64,000 nt of DNA, taken from contig NW_025932965.1 of NCBI RefSeq assembly GCF_000764305.2, forward strand, positions 1 to 64,000. Reading direction: 5' to 3'. A program made the translations under genes and the position numbers. Below are positions 50,146 through 60,389 of the stretch, piece after piece. The notes beneath the pieces were generated by a model. It had not been told where the DNA came from and did no database searches. It saw only the letters and a list, made by a program, of their open reading frames with translations. This DNA is from Hyalella azteca. Taxonomy: Eukaryota; Arthropoda; Malacostraca; Amphipoda; Hyalellidae. How positions within the stretch are numbered: the stretch's first letter is position 1; every line of letters begins with the position of its first letter.

Positions 50146-51677
50146 GTCAATACCACAGCACTTGTCCTTATTCCGACAGGCAGCGCGTTTTCGTATTTTC
50201 TACCTTTGTATTCGTAGCAATAATAAACAATTAAGTGAATTTGGTCCACCATTTACAATCAGCTTCCTTCAACCAGAAAAATTATTATTATTTTTATTAG
50301 ACACAGACATTTTTAGCATATGAGAACTATTCATGATAGATTTTACTTATCTAAGTTGTGAACTTCCACTTCATATTTAAATTACGCTGTCTTTTATAAT
50401 ATGTCTTTTTCTAATATTAAAATGTTACAAACCCGATAATTCGGACGCATTGCACATAGCAATCGCGTCGCCGCTCTCCAGCCTCGTAATGACTTTCTTC
50501 CTATGAGGCTTTTCCGCTGCTGGGTGATGCAACCTGGTGGTGGTGATGCAACCTGGTGGTGGTAAGACAACCAGGTGGTGGTGAGACAACCAGGTGGTGG
50601 TGAGACAACCAGGTGGTGGTGAGACAACCAGGTGGTGACCTTAACCAGCGGTAGTGAGTCAACCAAAACTGGTGGGGATGAAACATCCGCGTGATGATGA
50701 GACACCCAGGCGATGGTGAGTCAACTAAAACAGGTAGTCAGGAGACAGCCAGATGGTGAGCCAGTCAGATGGTTGTGAGTCAACCAGGAAGTAGTGATCG
50801 CATATATTGAACAAGGTGATAATGAGACAGTTGGTTGTGTTGGTGAGATAACCAGTTGGTGGTGATACAACCAGAAGGAGATGAGACCACACGATAGCAG
50901 TAGATCAGTAAAGTGGAGGTAGTTCAGTAACCATAATGTTTGTGAGATGCTACCATCTTAAGAACGTTTGAAGTGTTAGAGATAACTTGCATTCGTTCAA
51001 AAACCTACGAAGTATAAATTTTGTATTTTGATCTCTGCAAGGTTCTAACTGCCGTGAAATTAGTTTTGTTCACCGCCATAAGTTCCCCAAACGAGTGGGC
51101 CCATTTTATGCGTATTTTCAAAATGCAGAGGAAGACGATAGGAAATGATATCCTAAGAAAGCATCTTAGAGGTTCAGAAACGCTGAATATTTGAGCCAAG
51201 AACAAAATTAATCGTACTGCGTATTGCCATAACATATTTTTCTTGAATTGAAAATTTCTCTATTTTTTAATTCAAAGATATTTCATCTGCAAGACTTCAG
51301 AGGATGTCTGTTACGAACATGGCTCTAAAGTATGGATTGCAGTTTAAAAATTTGCTGAATGAAGAAGGGAAATAATTCCAGGACACAGCAGTAAATTTTA
51401 CATTGCCTTCAAATTCAAAACTCGTTTAAGTACACGCAGCGGCCGATTTCGCATTTGTGATTGATGGGCTTAGTTTGAGAAGCAAAAAGTGATGGCGGAG
51501 TTTCAATACATGTAACTATTTTTAATGGTTAGGCACCTGCCGGTGTGTCGTCGGTCTTCACCAGAGAGACCGGGGATTATAGTGAAGAGATGAAAGCTAC
51601 TTAAATGCCGAACGAATCCCACAACTCGTATACTGTGAATTCTACAGCGAGAAGCTGGGAAGAATGTTGACCAACCT
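50146..51677. repeat. Duplicated block 1 (unique flank, GGTGGTGGTGAGACAACC array, tail)
   Basis: 50146-50640 matches 51771-52330 (the flank and the 19-bp array at about 50521-50636). 50840-51000 and 51466-51677 match 55214-55350 and 55347-55565. No gene is recognised between; 51000-51460 is AT-rich single-copy sequence. Confidence 0.88.
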
Positions 51678-51680
51678 TGA

Positions 51681-52332
51681 ACGTGCCAGCAGCGATGGCA
51701 AGACGTACACGTGCCAGCAGCGATGGCAAGACGTACACGTGCCAGCAGCGATTGCAAGACGTACACGTGTCAATACCACAGCACTTGTCCTTATTCCGAC
51801 AGGCAGCGCGTTTTCGTATTTTCTACCTTTGTATTCGTAGCAATAATAAACAATTAAGTGAATTTGGTCCACCATTTACAATCAGCTTCCTTCAACCAGA
51901 AAAATTATTATTATTTTTATTAGACACCAGACTTTTTAGCATATGAGAACTATCCATGATAGATTTTATTTATCTAAGTTGTGAGTCAGTGGTGAACTTC
52001 CACTTCATATTTAGATTACGCTGTCTTTTATAATATGTCTTTTTCTAATATTAAAATGTTACAAACCCGATAATTCGGACGCATTGCACATAGCAATCGC
52101 GTCGCCGCTCTCCAGCCTCGTAATGACTTTCTTCCTATGAGGCTTTTCCGCTGCTGGGTGATGCAACCTGGTGGTGGTGATGCAACCTGGTGGTGGTGAG
52201 ACAACCAGGTGGTGGTGAGACAACCTGGTGGTGGTGAAACAACCTGGTGGTGGTGAGACAACCAGGTGGTGGTGAGACAACCAGGTGGTGGTGAGACAAC
52301 CAGGTGGTGGTGAGACAACCAGGTGGTGGTGA
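51681..52332. repeat. Duplicated block 2 running into an exon
   Basis: Three units of the 28-bp array, the same flank as 50146-50520, then a longer GGTGGTGGTGAGACAACC array (52150-52332), which abuts coding sequence directly at about 52333. Confidence 0.9.
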
Positions 52333-52805
52333 GATTGGGCATAACCGACAGCGGTGAGGACTCTTTTATAAGGATGTACCTTCTGCTCATGAAGCTCTAC
52401 CAGCTGTGGCTGCTTCGGTTGATGTTCATAATTCTCGTTTAGTTGATGATTCGAGTGCTGATTGATATTCTCATGCATTTTCTTGTTCGTCTGTTTATAA
52501 TGTTGTTGCTGGTACTGTTGCTGGTGCTGTTTCTGGTGTTGTGGCTGGTGATGATGATGCTGACGTTGCTGTTGATGCTGTTGTAGTTGATGCTGTTGTT
52601 GTTGTTTATTTTTCAAGTGTTGTTGATATTGTAGCTGTCTCTGCTGACATCCCCGCTGTTCGTCAGAGATTTTCATAAGTAATCTGACGGCATTCTGCTT
52701 AGCCGGCATTTTGGACTTGGAAATATCCCGCAGCAAACTGCCGAGGCTGAGATCGTCTGAGTAGTTATAGTTCTGATCATGCAGTTCGGTTATCAGCCGC
52801 TTCAC
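52333..52805 (-). pseudogene. Unknown gene, Gln/His-rich exon, copy A (3' truncated)
   Basis: I do not recognise the gene. On the minus strand the exon opens with a good acceptor (CATGTTTTGCAG before 52805) in frame with VKRLITELHDQNYNYSDDLS, then a helical stretch (KQNAVRLLMKISDEQRG), then a Gln/His-rich run of about 60 residues, then KRVLTAVGYAQ. There it runs straight into the 19-bp array at 52333 and loses the rest of the exon. The shared part (52333-52726) is closely similar, but not identical, to 54650-55038. Only this copy has the 5' end and splice acceptor. It may be a damaged duplicate, a second allele placed in tandem, or a misplaced end of the exon seen at 53420-55038. The low-complexity region suggests a nuclear regulatory or RNA-associated protein, but that is a guess. 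Confidence 0.6.
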
Positions 52806-52811
52806 CTGCAA

Positions 52812-53180
52812 AACATGAGCAATGGAAATGACACGCTAAGGAATTCTATGAACAACTAAACACATATGATAAATCATTAAATGCTATCATTAAAAAAATA
52901 ATATTTATATCCTTAATACCATTGACTATTGCGGATAATCACACTGAATACTTGGATTATCTTAGCTCCACATAATATAATTAATCTATTTCAAGGTCAG
53001 TTTGCGACATATGAAATTTTGAGTCAATTTTGATAGCTGTAAATATACAAATAATTTTACTTCAACATTAAACTTTATAATTATAAATAAAATAGTTTCT
53101 AATTAGAATCAAGTTTTCCTATAAAACATTACTGGAAAAATACTCTGTTTTGCCTTTAATATTAGTAATAAGACTGACCA
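52812..53180. other. Presumed intron or spacer between exon copies
   Basis: AT-rich sequence right of the copy A acceptor, without recognised features. Confidence 0.4.
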
Positions 53181-53185
53181 GAAAT

Positions 53186-53395
53186 GCGTGGTCTGCAGTC
53201 CTAACTGGCGCGTGGCCTGTAGTCCACGACTGGCGCGTGGTCTGCAGTCCACAAATGGCAAGTAGTCTGCAGGTCGCCACTGACGAGAGGTCTGCAGGCA
53301 ACCACTGGTGCGTAGTCTGCAGTCCAAAAATGGCAAGTGGTCTGCAGACAACAAGTGATGCGTGGTCAGCAAGCAACCAGTGTCGCAGAGCCTGC
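53186..53395. repeat. 25-bp array GCGTGGTCTGCAGTCC
   Basis: Eight diverged units, GCGTGGTCTGCAGTCCACAA then ATGGC. The core GCGTGGTCTGCAG is shared with the array at 57063-57266. Confidence 0.88.
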
Positions 53396-53419
53396 AGCCG
53401 TGAAAACACGTGATCTAAA

Positions 53420-55038
53420 TTATGCCACTTTGAGGCAAGAAAACGTAGCCGCATTCTTATACTCGTACGAAGGATCCATCAGCTCACTGCAGGAAATTTT
53501 GCCGATTCGGCGTGGAAGGGACCCAACAGCTGCATGACCTGCTGCATCTACTGCAGGAGAGACAACATGATTTGTAGGTTCACAGCGGTAGCCAGCACAT
53601 GCTTGGTGGTATTTTGAACAAGTTGCTCCCAGATGAGGAACTTTGGCTGCTCTGTGGTTTATCGCGAAAGGTTCGTCATGACACATTGACGTAACTCCTT
53701 CAGAGGACGAAACGATACTCATTTCGCCGCACGAGAGTTCAATTGTTTCGAGGCTCGAAAGATCAATTGTTTCGCGGCAGGAAGGATCATTCGTCTCAAG
53801 GGAAGATATACCGACTTCTCCTGTAGTGGTCGATACTATTTCTTTAGCAATGGCAAAGCCAAGTTCCTGGTAATCCATTTTGACGATCGAAGGAAGTTGG
53901 TGCAAGGCTGATCCTGAAGCTGGCAAGTCGCTCTTGGAAGTTTCAAGTTTAACTACGTTTGTCAGATGTGGGAATTGAGAAGAACTGTAGCAGGTTTCAA
54001 AACGCACAGTTGACGATACCAGACAAGGACTAGCAACATCCGCCACCAGACTAAAATGCAAACTTTGCCGAATCTTACCATCGCGATGAGGGAACGGCAA
54101 TTCTGCGTCAGAATTCGGGTGATCCTTCGCACCGTAGGCCGTGATGTGCAAGGTCCCATTTGTGTGGAAACTTTGCATGTCACCCATTCCACCGCGGGAT
54201 CGATCACCCATTCCGAACGGACCTCCTCTGGAAAACGGATCACAGACGCTAGATTGCGAAGCGTTGTTGCTTGAATTACAGGACTCTCCGAGCATGTATG
54301 AATGCAAGAAGTAATCGGCCTCTAGACCATATTCAGCGAACGAGTTTCTGATTAGTTCGGTGTCATGATCGAGTGCCAATCGCTTAACTTCCAGACATCG
54401 TCTTTGCTCCCTTGCTCTCTCCCTCGACTCCTGCACAGGAATATTTGCTCGCGCTCCTGGCACATACTTACGGGAATAATAATCCTTATGATTCGACTCT
54501 GGCGAGACCGAGGACTTCATGGATTGCAAATTTTCATCAGGATGCTCAGTGAAGTGAGTCCCAGGCCGGTCTTCGTACGAAACCTTGCGATATTTTGCTT
54601 TGTTTTCAGTAGTCTGGCTGTAAGTGGAGGTACGGTCAGGATCGAAGGTAGATTGAGCATAACCGGCAGCGGTGAGGACTCTTTTATAAGGATATTCCTT
54701 CTGTTCATGAAGCTCTGCCAGCTGTGGCTGCTTCGCTTGCTCTTGATAATTATCGTGTAGTTGCTGATTCGCGTGCTGTTTGTTATTCTCATGCATTTTC
54801 TTGTTCATCTGTTTATAATGTTGTTGCTGTTGATGTTCTTTCTGGTGATGTTGTTGCTGGTACTGTTGCTGGTGCCGTTGCTGGTGCTGATGATGTTGCT
54901 GTTGATGCTGTTGTTGTTTTTGATGTTTCAAGTGTTGATGCTGTAGCTGTCTCTGCTGACATCCCCGCTGTTCATCAGAGATTTTCATAAGTAATCTGAC
55001 GGCATTCTGCTTAGCCGGCATTTTAGACTTGGAAATAT
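53420..55038 (-). CDS. Unknown gene, large Gln/His-rich terminal exon, copy B (5' truncated)
   Basis: The gene is not recognised. About 539 residues are open from 55038 to the stop at 53422-53420. In order: a basic helical start (KMPAKQNAVRLLMKISDEQ), a Gln/His-rich tract of roughly 70 residues, the conserved-looking KRVLTAAGYAQSTFDPDRTS, and a charged segment (ESRERAREQRRCLEVKRLAL). The charged segment leads into FAEYGLEADYFLHSY at about 54300-54345. After a Gly/Arg patch (SRGGPFGMGDRSRGG) the rest is a Ser/Thr-rich acidic tail. The 5' part, including the splice acceptor, is replaced at 55039 by the 19-bp array, through which the frame happens to stay open. The long frame with ordinary composition outside the array argues for a real protein. 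It probably belongs with the 5' end seen at 52727-52805. A splice donor inside the exon cannot be excluded. Confidence 0.65.
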
Positions 55039-55215
55039 GGTGAGACAACCTGGTGGTGGTGGTGGTGAGACAACCTAGTGGTTGTAAGACAACCTGGTGG
55101 TGGTGAGACAACCTGGTGGTGGTGAGACAACCTGGTGGTGGTGAGACAACCAAGTGGTGGTGAGAACCTGGTGGTGGTGAGACAACCAAGTGGTGGTGAG
55201 AACCTGGTGGTGATG
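55039..55215. repeat. 19-bp array GGTGGTGGTGAGACAACCTG, third copy
   Basis: Same array family as 50521-50636 and 52150-52332, joined directly to the exon at 55038 and to the tail block at 55215. Confidence 0.92.
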
Positions 55216-55570
55216 ACAACCAGAAAGAGATTATACCACATGATGCTAGTAGATCAGAAAAGTGGAGGTAGTTCAGTAACCATAATATTTGTGAGATGCC
55301 ACCATTTTAAGAACGTCTTAAGTGTTAGAAATAACTTGTGTACGCGATGGGCTAAGTCTGAAAAGCCGTAAGTGATTGAATGGCGGAGTTTCTAAACTTT
55401 TAAATATTTTTGATAGTGCGGGACCTGAAGGGGTAACGTCGGTCTTCACCAGAGAGACCGGGTATTGTAGTGAAGATATGAATGCTACTTAAATGCTGAC
55501 CGAACTCAACATCTCATATGCTGTGAACTATACAGCGCTGAGCTGGGACGAATGTTGTCCAGCCTTGTAT
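55216..55570. repeat. Tail block, second copy
   Basis: AGTGGAGGTAGTTCAGTAAC and GTCGGTCTTCACCAGAGAGA stretches match 50900-51000 and 51550-51677 with about one change in ten by eye. A long AT-rich piece of the first copy is absent here. Confidence 0.85.
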
Positions 55571-56640
55571 GATCACGTCGAGTGGGGTGAATAGTGCTAC
55601 CTTGGCATTTATTTAAATATTATTCTGATTGTTGAGGATTTTTAGGTCAAAACTTTGCCCAGGGAGACACGTTTGATATAAAAGCAGGTATAATAAAACC
55701 TAGTCACATTCTTATAGTAATTTTGATGCAGCACTTCTAAAACATCAAAACATGCTCGGTAACATAAGCTAAGCAGTTTCAATATGTCCTGGAGCCGAAG
55801 GTACCGAGTTTACTGGTCTTTGTTGTTGGTGCCACTATGAAAGTGTGGAGTGAGCTAGCGCAGAGTGGTCAGAAAGAGGAAGGAAATGTGTAAAATGATT
55901 ACTGGTCCCTGAGATAAGGATTGCAACGAGTTACCCAAACTATATCCTATATCCAACCCAATCCACACGAAAATCCAATGGAGAGACACCGGACAGATTT
56001 TTTCGTTAGGTTTTATTTGTTCGAAGTCGACTCGGGCTATGTACAATAGCGGCTAGTAAAGAGAAAGATAGATTTACCTCTCAGTTACTGAGCTGCCATA
56101 AAAAAATGTCTGATATACGAGGCGAAGTGTCCGCTCAAAACGACCAGAAAAGTCATCGGCGCAAATTTCGTCAACTATTTTTGATACTTGTCATATGGAA
56201 AGCTTGATCAGGACTCTAAATAACATTTACTCAGGAATTATGCTGAAATCGACTATTTTTCTTATAATTGAAGTAAGACTGAGCAGCCAGGGGGAAATTA
56301 ACCAGGGGAAATGAATTTCCAGGGGGAAATTAATGAAGTTAAAGATGCTATTGACAATTTTTTCATTTACGCTTTCGATTTCAGTGCGTTCAACCAAGTC
56401 ATTAATAATGTAAACCATCGCCTTTATATATTGTTTAAGAAGTATTTAGTGATCGGGTAAAGCAGCTTACAACTTAAAAAATTGTCTCGATTAGGGCCTT
56501 TTAAACGAATTTAACTCTACTGACGTCATTCTTCAGTTTCGAATAAGATTATCGCATTTTTTCGCGTGCTTGAAGAACTCGTAAATCAGTTTCCCCTCCA
56601 CGCTGTTTAATTCATAGTTGCGACAACATTAAACGCTAAT
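55571..56640. other. Spacer without recognised gene
   Basis: AT-rich; CAGGGGGAAATTAA duplicated at 56288-56335. No gene recognised. Confidence 0.45.
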
Positions 56641-56646
56641 ATCATA

Positions 56647-56776
56647 TGGACATCTTATGGACATCTTATGGACATCTTATAGACATCTTATGGACATCTT
56701 ATGGACATCTTATGAACATCTTATGGACATCTTATGGACATCTTATGGACATCTTATGGACATCTTATGGACATCT
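56647..56776. repeat. 11-bp array ATGGACATCTT
   Basis: About twelve units, two with single changes. Confidence 0.96.
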
Positions 56777-57062
56777 TTAATGATGATCGGAGTCTATCGC
56801 GGAGTTAATGATGAGAGCTAATCAAAGTCATTAAAATCAATAGTTATTTTGACGGGGTAAATAAGTTCTCACAATAAATTATCAAACTTTCGATTTATAT
56901 ACACTTTTATTTTAGGGTTAAAACTTGCTATGGATGAATGGTCGCTTTAATTAAAACAATTCCCACATTATTATTCAAAATTTACGCCACAAATCTTCAA
57001 CATTACGACAACATAACTTGCAAACCAACTCCAGCAGACATGATCGACATTGCCTGAATAGC

Positions 57063-57266
57063 GTGGTCTGCAGACTGGCAGCAATGCGTGGTCTGCAGAC
57101 TGACCGGCGATGTGTGGTCTGCAGACTGACCAGCAATGCGTGGTCTGCAGACTGGCAGCAATGCGTGGTCTGCAGACTGACCAGCAATGCGTGGTCTGCA
57201 GACTGACCAGCAATGCGTGGTCAGCAGACTGACCAGCAATGCGTGGTCTGCAGACTGACCAGCAAT
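57063..57266. repeat. 25-26-bp array GCGTGGTCTGCAGACTGACC
   Basis: About eight units before the sequence is lost in a gap, so the array is probably longer. Confidence 0.95.
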
Positions 57267-57951
57267 NNNNNNNNNNNNNNNNNNNNNNNNNNNNNNNNNN
57301 NNNNNNNNNNNNNNNNNNNNNNNNNNNNNNNNNNNNNNNNNNNNNNNNNNNNNNNNNNNNNNNNNNNNNNNNNNNNNNNNNNNNNNNNNNNNNNNNNNNN
57401 NNNNNNNNNNNNNNNNNNNNNNNNNNNNNNNNNNNNNNNNNNNNNNNNNNNNNNNNNNNNNNNNNNNNNNNNNNNNNNNNNNNNNNNNNNNNNNNNNNNN
57501 NNNNNNNNNNNNNNNNNNNNNNNNNNNNNNNNNNNNNNNNNNNNNNNNNNNNNNNNNNNNNNNNNNNNNNNNNNNNNNNNNNNNNNNNNNNNNNNNNNNN
57601 NNNNNNNNNNNNNNNNNNNNNNNNNNNNNNNNNNNNNNNNNNNNNNNNNNNNNNNNNNNNNNNNNNNNNNNNNNNNNNNNNNNNNNNNNNNNNNNNNNNN
57701 NNNNNNNNNNNNNNNNNNNNNNNNNNNNNNNNNNNNNNNNNNNNNNNNNNNNNNNNNNNNNNNNNNNNNNNNNNNNNNNNNNNNNNNNNNNNNNNNNNNN
57801 NNNNNNNNNNNNNNNNNNNNNNNNNNNNNNNNNNNNNNNNNNNNNNNNNNNNNNNNNNNNNNNNNNNNNNNNNNNNNNNNNNNNNNNNNNNNNNNNNNNN
57901 NNNNNNNNNNNNNNNNNNNNNNNNNNNNNNNNNNNNNNNNNNNNNNNNNNN
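57267..57951. other. Sequencing gap of 685 N
   Basis: Run of N starting inside the array. Reading frames across it are meaningless. Confidence 1.
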
Positions 57952-58072
57952 GTAGCGGTAGCGGCGCTACATTTAAGGCAATGTAGCGGTAGCGGTAGCG
58001 CCCGCTACATATTTAAGTAGCGATACGAGGTTTTGCCGCTACAGCGCTACCGCTACATTTATAGATAAAGCC
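57952..58072. repeat. GTAGCGGTAGCG / CGCTACCGCTACATTT inverted-repeat island
   Basis: GTAGCGGTAGCGGCGCTACAT on the left and ACAGCGCTACCGCTACATTT on the right give inverted ends about 120 bp apart. This looks like a small hAT-like MITE, but the left edge is lost in the gap. Confidence 0.45.
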
Positions 58073-58176
58073 TTTAGGTTTTACCTAATAGTATTAAATA
58101 TTATTTAAAAACCAGCATGATACATACATAATATAAATTACAGAATAAAACTGTACGAAAGTTTTCGGTGTAATGT

Positions 58177-58195
58177 CTGTCTCTTATACACATCT
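58177..58195. other. Exact 19-nt match to the Nextera transposase adapter (artefact)
   Basis: CTGTCTCTTATACACATCT is the reverse complement of the Tn5 mosaic end used in Nextera libraries. It lies immediately before duplicated sequence beginning GGCACCATCGAGG, so it most likely marks a mate-pair junction built into the assembly. Confidence 0.93.
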
Positions 58196-58840
58196 GGCAC
58201 CATCGAGGTAGGCACCATCGAGGTAGGTACCATCGAGGTAGGCACCATCGAGGTAGGCACAATCGGGGTAGGGATCATCGAGGTAGTACCAGGTAGAAAT
58301 ACCAAAAGAAATGATTAAGCAGAGCAATAATAATTATAACAAATAATAAAAAGATCACACATTAATTTCCTAAAAGTAATTATTGGAGACGAGCTTCTCC
58401 CAGGGTCTTTTGTGTCGTCATGGTTCAAGCAGTTGTAGTTTGAAATATTCTCACAAACTACATTGTTTTGATGTATTTTACCATACAAAAAAATATGATG
58501 AAAGACTTCAGTTAAACGAATAAAGATTATTTTGAACCTGGCAATGAAAACGTGTGAAATAACCACTAAGAATCTGCAATTATAATATTACACTCGTAAA
58601 AATGGTTGTGCACTATTGTCCCAAAAGTGGCACACATGCTGTGTGTAGCATTAATACATTGAGGCGTTAGGGCCTCAATTATTGTGTGGTGTATGGATCG
58701 TTCATATGTGGTGTATGATGAGGGTTATTGTGTGGTGTATCACCACTGCTGCACATCACTGCCATCACTGCACCTTGTGTGGTGCTCGTTTACACCACAA
58801 CTGCTGCACATCACTGCCATCACTGCACACAGCCAAGAGC
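58196..58840. repeat. Duplicated block, copy 2
   Basis: Matches 47860-48640: the 15-bp GAGGTAGGCACCATC array, AT-rich middle, and CATCACTGCCATCACTGCAC array. It begins exactly at the adapter remnant. Confidence 0.9.
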
Positions 58841-58894
58841 CGAAGCCACCATGGCACTCAAGAAAGGAAAGCTTCTCTTATTCTCTTAGCAGCT

Positions 58895-59400
58895 AAATGC
58901 ACTCCTTAGAGAAGGCCGCACTCTGCAGCAGAGGAAACACCTCCTGAGAGACACAACATTCCTTATGAGGAGCGACTCTGTGGGAGAGGTAGCACTCCTT
59001 AGTCAAAGCCAACATTCCTAAACAGAAGCAAATTAATACTCCTAAACAGTAGCAAGCTTTCCATAACAAAAGCAAATATTTTTTAAGAGAAGCAAACATT
59101 CCTTACCAGAACAGAAGCGAACATTCCTTAACAGAAGTTAACATTCCTTAACAGAAGCAAACGTTCCTTACCTGAACAGAAGCGAACATTCCTTAACAGA
59201 AGCAAACATTCCTTACCAGAAGCAAACATTCCTTACCAGAACAGAAGCGAACATTCCTTAACAGTAGCAAACATGCAAACATTTCTTACCAGAACAGAAG
59301 CGAACATTCCTTAACAGAAGCAAACATTCTTTACCAGAACAGAAGCGAACATTCTTTACCAAAACAGAAGCAAACATTCCTTAACAGAAGCAAGCTCGAC
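58895..59400. repeat. 20-26-bp array AACATTCCTTAACAGAAGCG
   Basis: About 20 units, some with an extra CCAGAACAG. Related units occur at 61672-61800. Confidence 0.93.
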
Positions 59401-59609
59401 GTTGTAGAAGTTTATCCTTGAGGCCCTCAAGAGCCAACTGGATTTTCGCTATGGCACCGTACATGAACTCTAGGCAATAACTACAAACATTAAACAGCAA
59501 CAGCAAATTGCAACGCCAAGGACCAGCCTGTCGACTGCTGTGGGTCGGTGGACGACGAAGGCGGCACATCAGCGCGACCGTTCACACAGCGCCCGAAAAC
59601 TTAGCTTAA

Positions 59610-59810
59610 CCCTCTACCGCTTGACATGAGTAACCAGAGCGGGCCATACTTTCAAAACTCGCTAAGTGAACGTAAGTACTTACGCACTATTTTCTTGTCT
59701 ATGATTGGTGGATTTTGCTTGAAAGACCGCCAATGATTGGCTGATGAACTTACGATCTCTTAACTTTTTTTTAAAGTATAGGCCCCGGAGAGTGACATAC
59801 GGCGGTAGAG
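59610..59810. mobile_element. piggyBac-type MITE, copy 2, interior replaced by another MITE
   Basis: The left end CCCTCTACCGC follows TTAA (59606-59609). The right end GGCGGTAGAG is kept, but its TTAA is degraded (CTTGGCTAAGG). Only about 31 bp of the left and 24 bp of the right remain around the 146-bp insert. Confidence 0.8.
59641..59786. mobile_element. 146-bp MITE, copy 2 (nested)
   Basis: GGGCCATACTTTCAAAACTC at the left and TTTTAAAGTATAGGCCCC at the right. Same length as 20459-20604, in inverted orientation relative to it. Confidence 0.8.
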
Positions 59811-59853
59811 CTTGGCTAAGGACATGAAGAGCAGACAAAAATAACATCGGAGT

Positions 59854-60387
59854 ACGTGTTACTCGCTGTGCAACACACGACACGCACACGTCACAGAAAC
59901 GTCACAGGTAAGTCAACGTACGTCAAGTACTGCACATTCTCCACCTGGTCCTAGTGTTGCACATTCTCCACCTGGTCCTAGTGTTGCACATTCTCTACCT
60001 GGTCCTAGTGTTGCACGTTCTCCACCTGGTCCTAGTGCTTTAAGTTCTCTACCAGGTCCTAGCGCTGCACGTTCTATCCTTGACCATCGCACTGTCCCAG
60101 CCGCCCCTCGGCCCCGCGTTTCCATTGACCTCCCCTACCCTCAAGCCTTCCAAGTTGACCCTCGGCTCCAGACGCCGCGGGTGGCTCTGTCAAACTTGTA
60201 CCGCCACATGGACGACGACAGGCAACAGCTCCTCAGAATCTGGACACGCGACGACGTCTACGCCGTACAATGTCTCCGGAATTTCGGGCTTGAGTATGAC
60301 TTTTTCTATCGTGCTTATCAATACACTGCTATTATGGAGGAGCAACAGGAAGATCAAGAGATAATGGAGGAGCAACAGAGAGATTAA
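59854..60387 (+). CDS. Unknown ORF with Pro/Gly repeats and FGLEYDFFYRAY
   Basis: I do not recognise a family. The plus-strand frame is open from about 59854 to TAA at 60385-60387. It has five 27-bp repeats (SVAHSPPGP, about 59931-60066) that keep frame, then a Pro/Arg stretch, then SNLYRHMDDDRQQLLRIWTR and NFGLEYDFFYRAYQYTAIM, and a duplicated acidic/Gln end (MEEQQEDQE, MEEQQRD). There is no good start codon before the repeats. It is either a terminal exon or starts at an internal Met (for example 60209). The left 70 bp lie in duplicated block X. The region downstream of 60120 is CG-richer than its surroundings and codon-like, which supports coding. FGLEYDFFYRAY resembles YGLEADYFLHSY in the gene at 53420-55038. 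Confidence 0.5.
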   Translation, partial: TCYSLCNTRHAHVTETSQVSQRTSSTAHSPPGPSVAHSPPGPSVAHSLPGPSVARSPPGPSALSSLPGPSAARSILDHRTVPAAPRPRVSIDLPYPQAFQVDPRLQTPRVALSNLYRHMDDDRQQLLRIWTRDDVYAVQCLRNFGLEYDFFYRAYQYTAIMEEQQEDQEIMEEQQRD

Positions 60388-60389
60388 AT

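Larger units (their letters stand above)
59400..59925. repeat. Duplicated block X, copy 1 (with nested MITEs)
   Basis: Both flanks match 61800-62355. The shared right end carries CACAG followed by GTAAGT (59908-59913), a splice-donor-like site kept in both copies. Confidence 0.88.

Noticed and set aside
49503..50323. Several overlapping long frames on both strands
   Set aside because: They are products of the stop-free 28-bp and 22-bp arrays, and some cross an N join.
57213..57986. Long frame across the gap
   Set aside because: It consists almost wholly of N.
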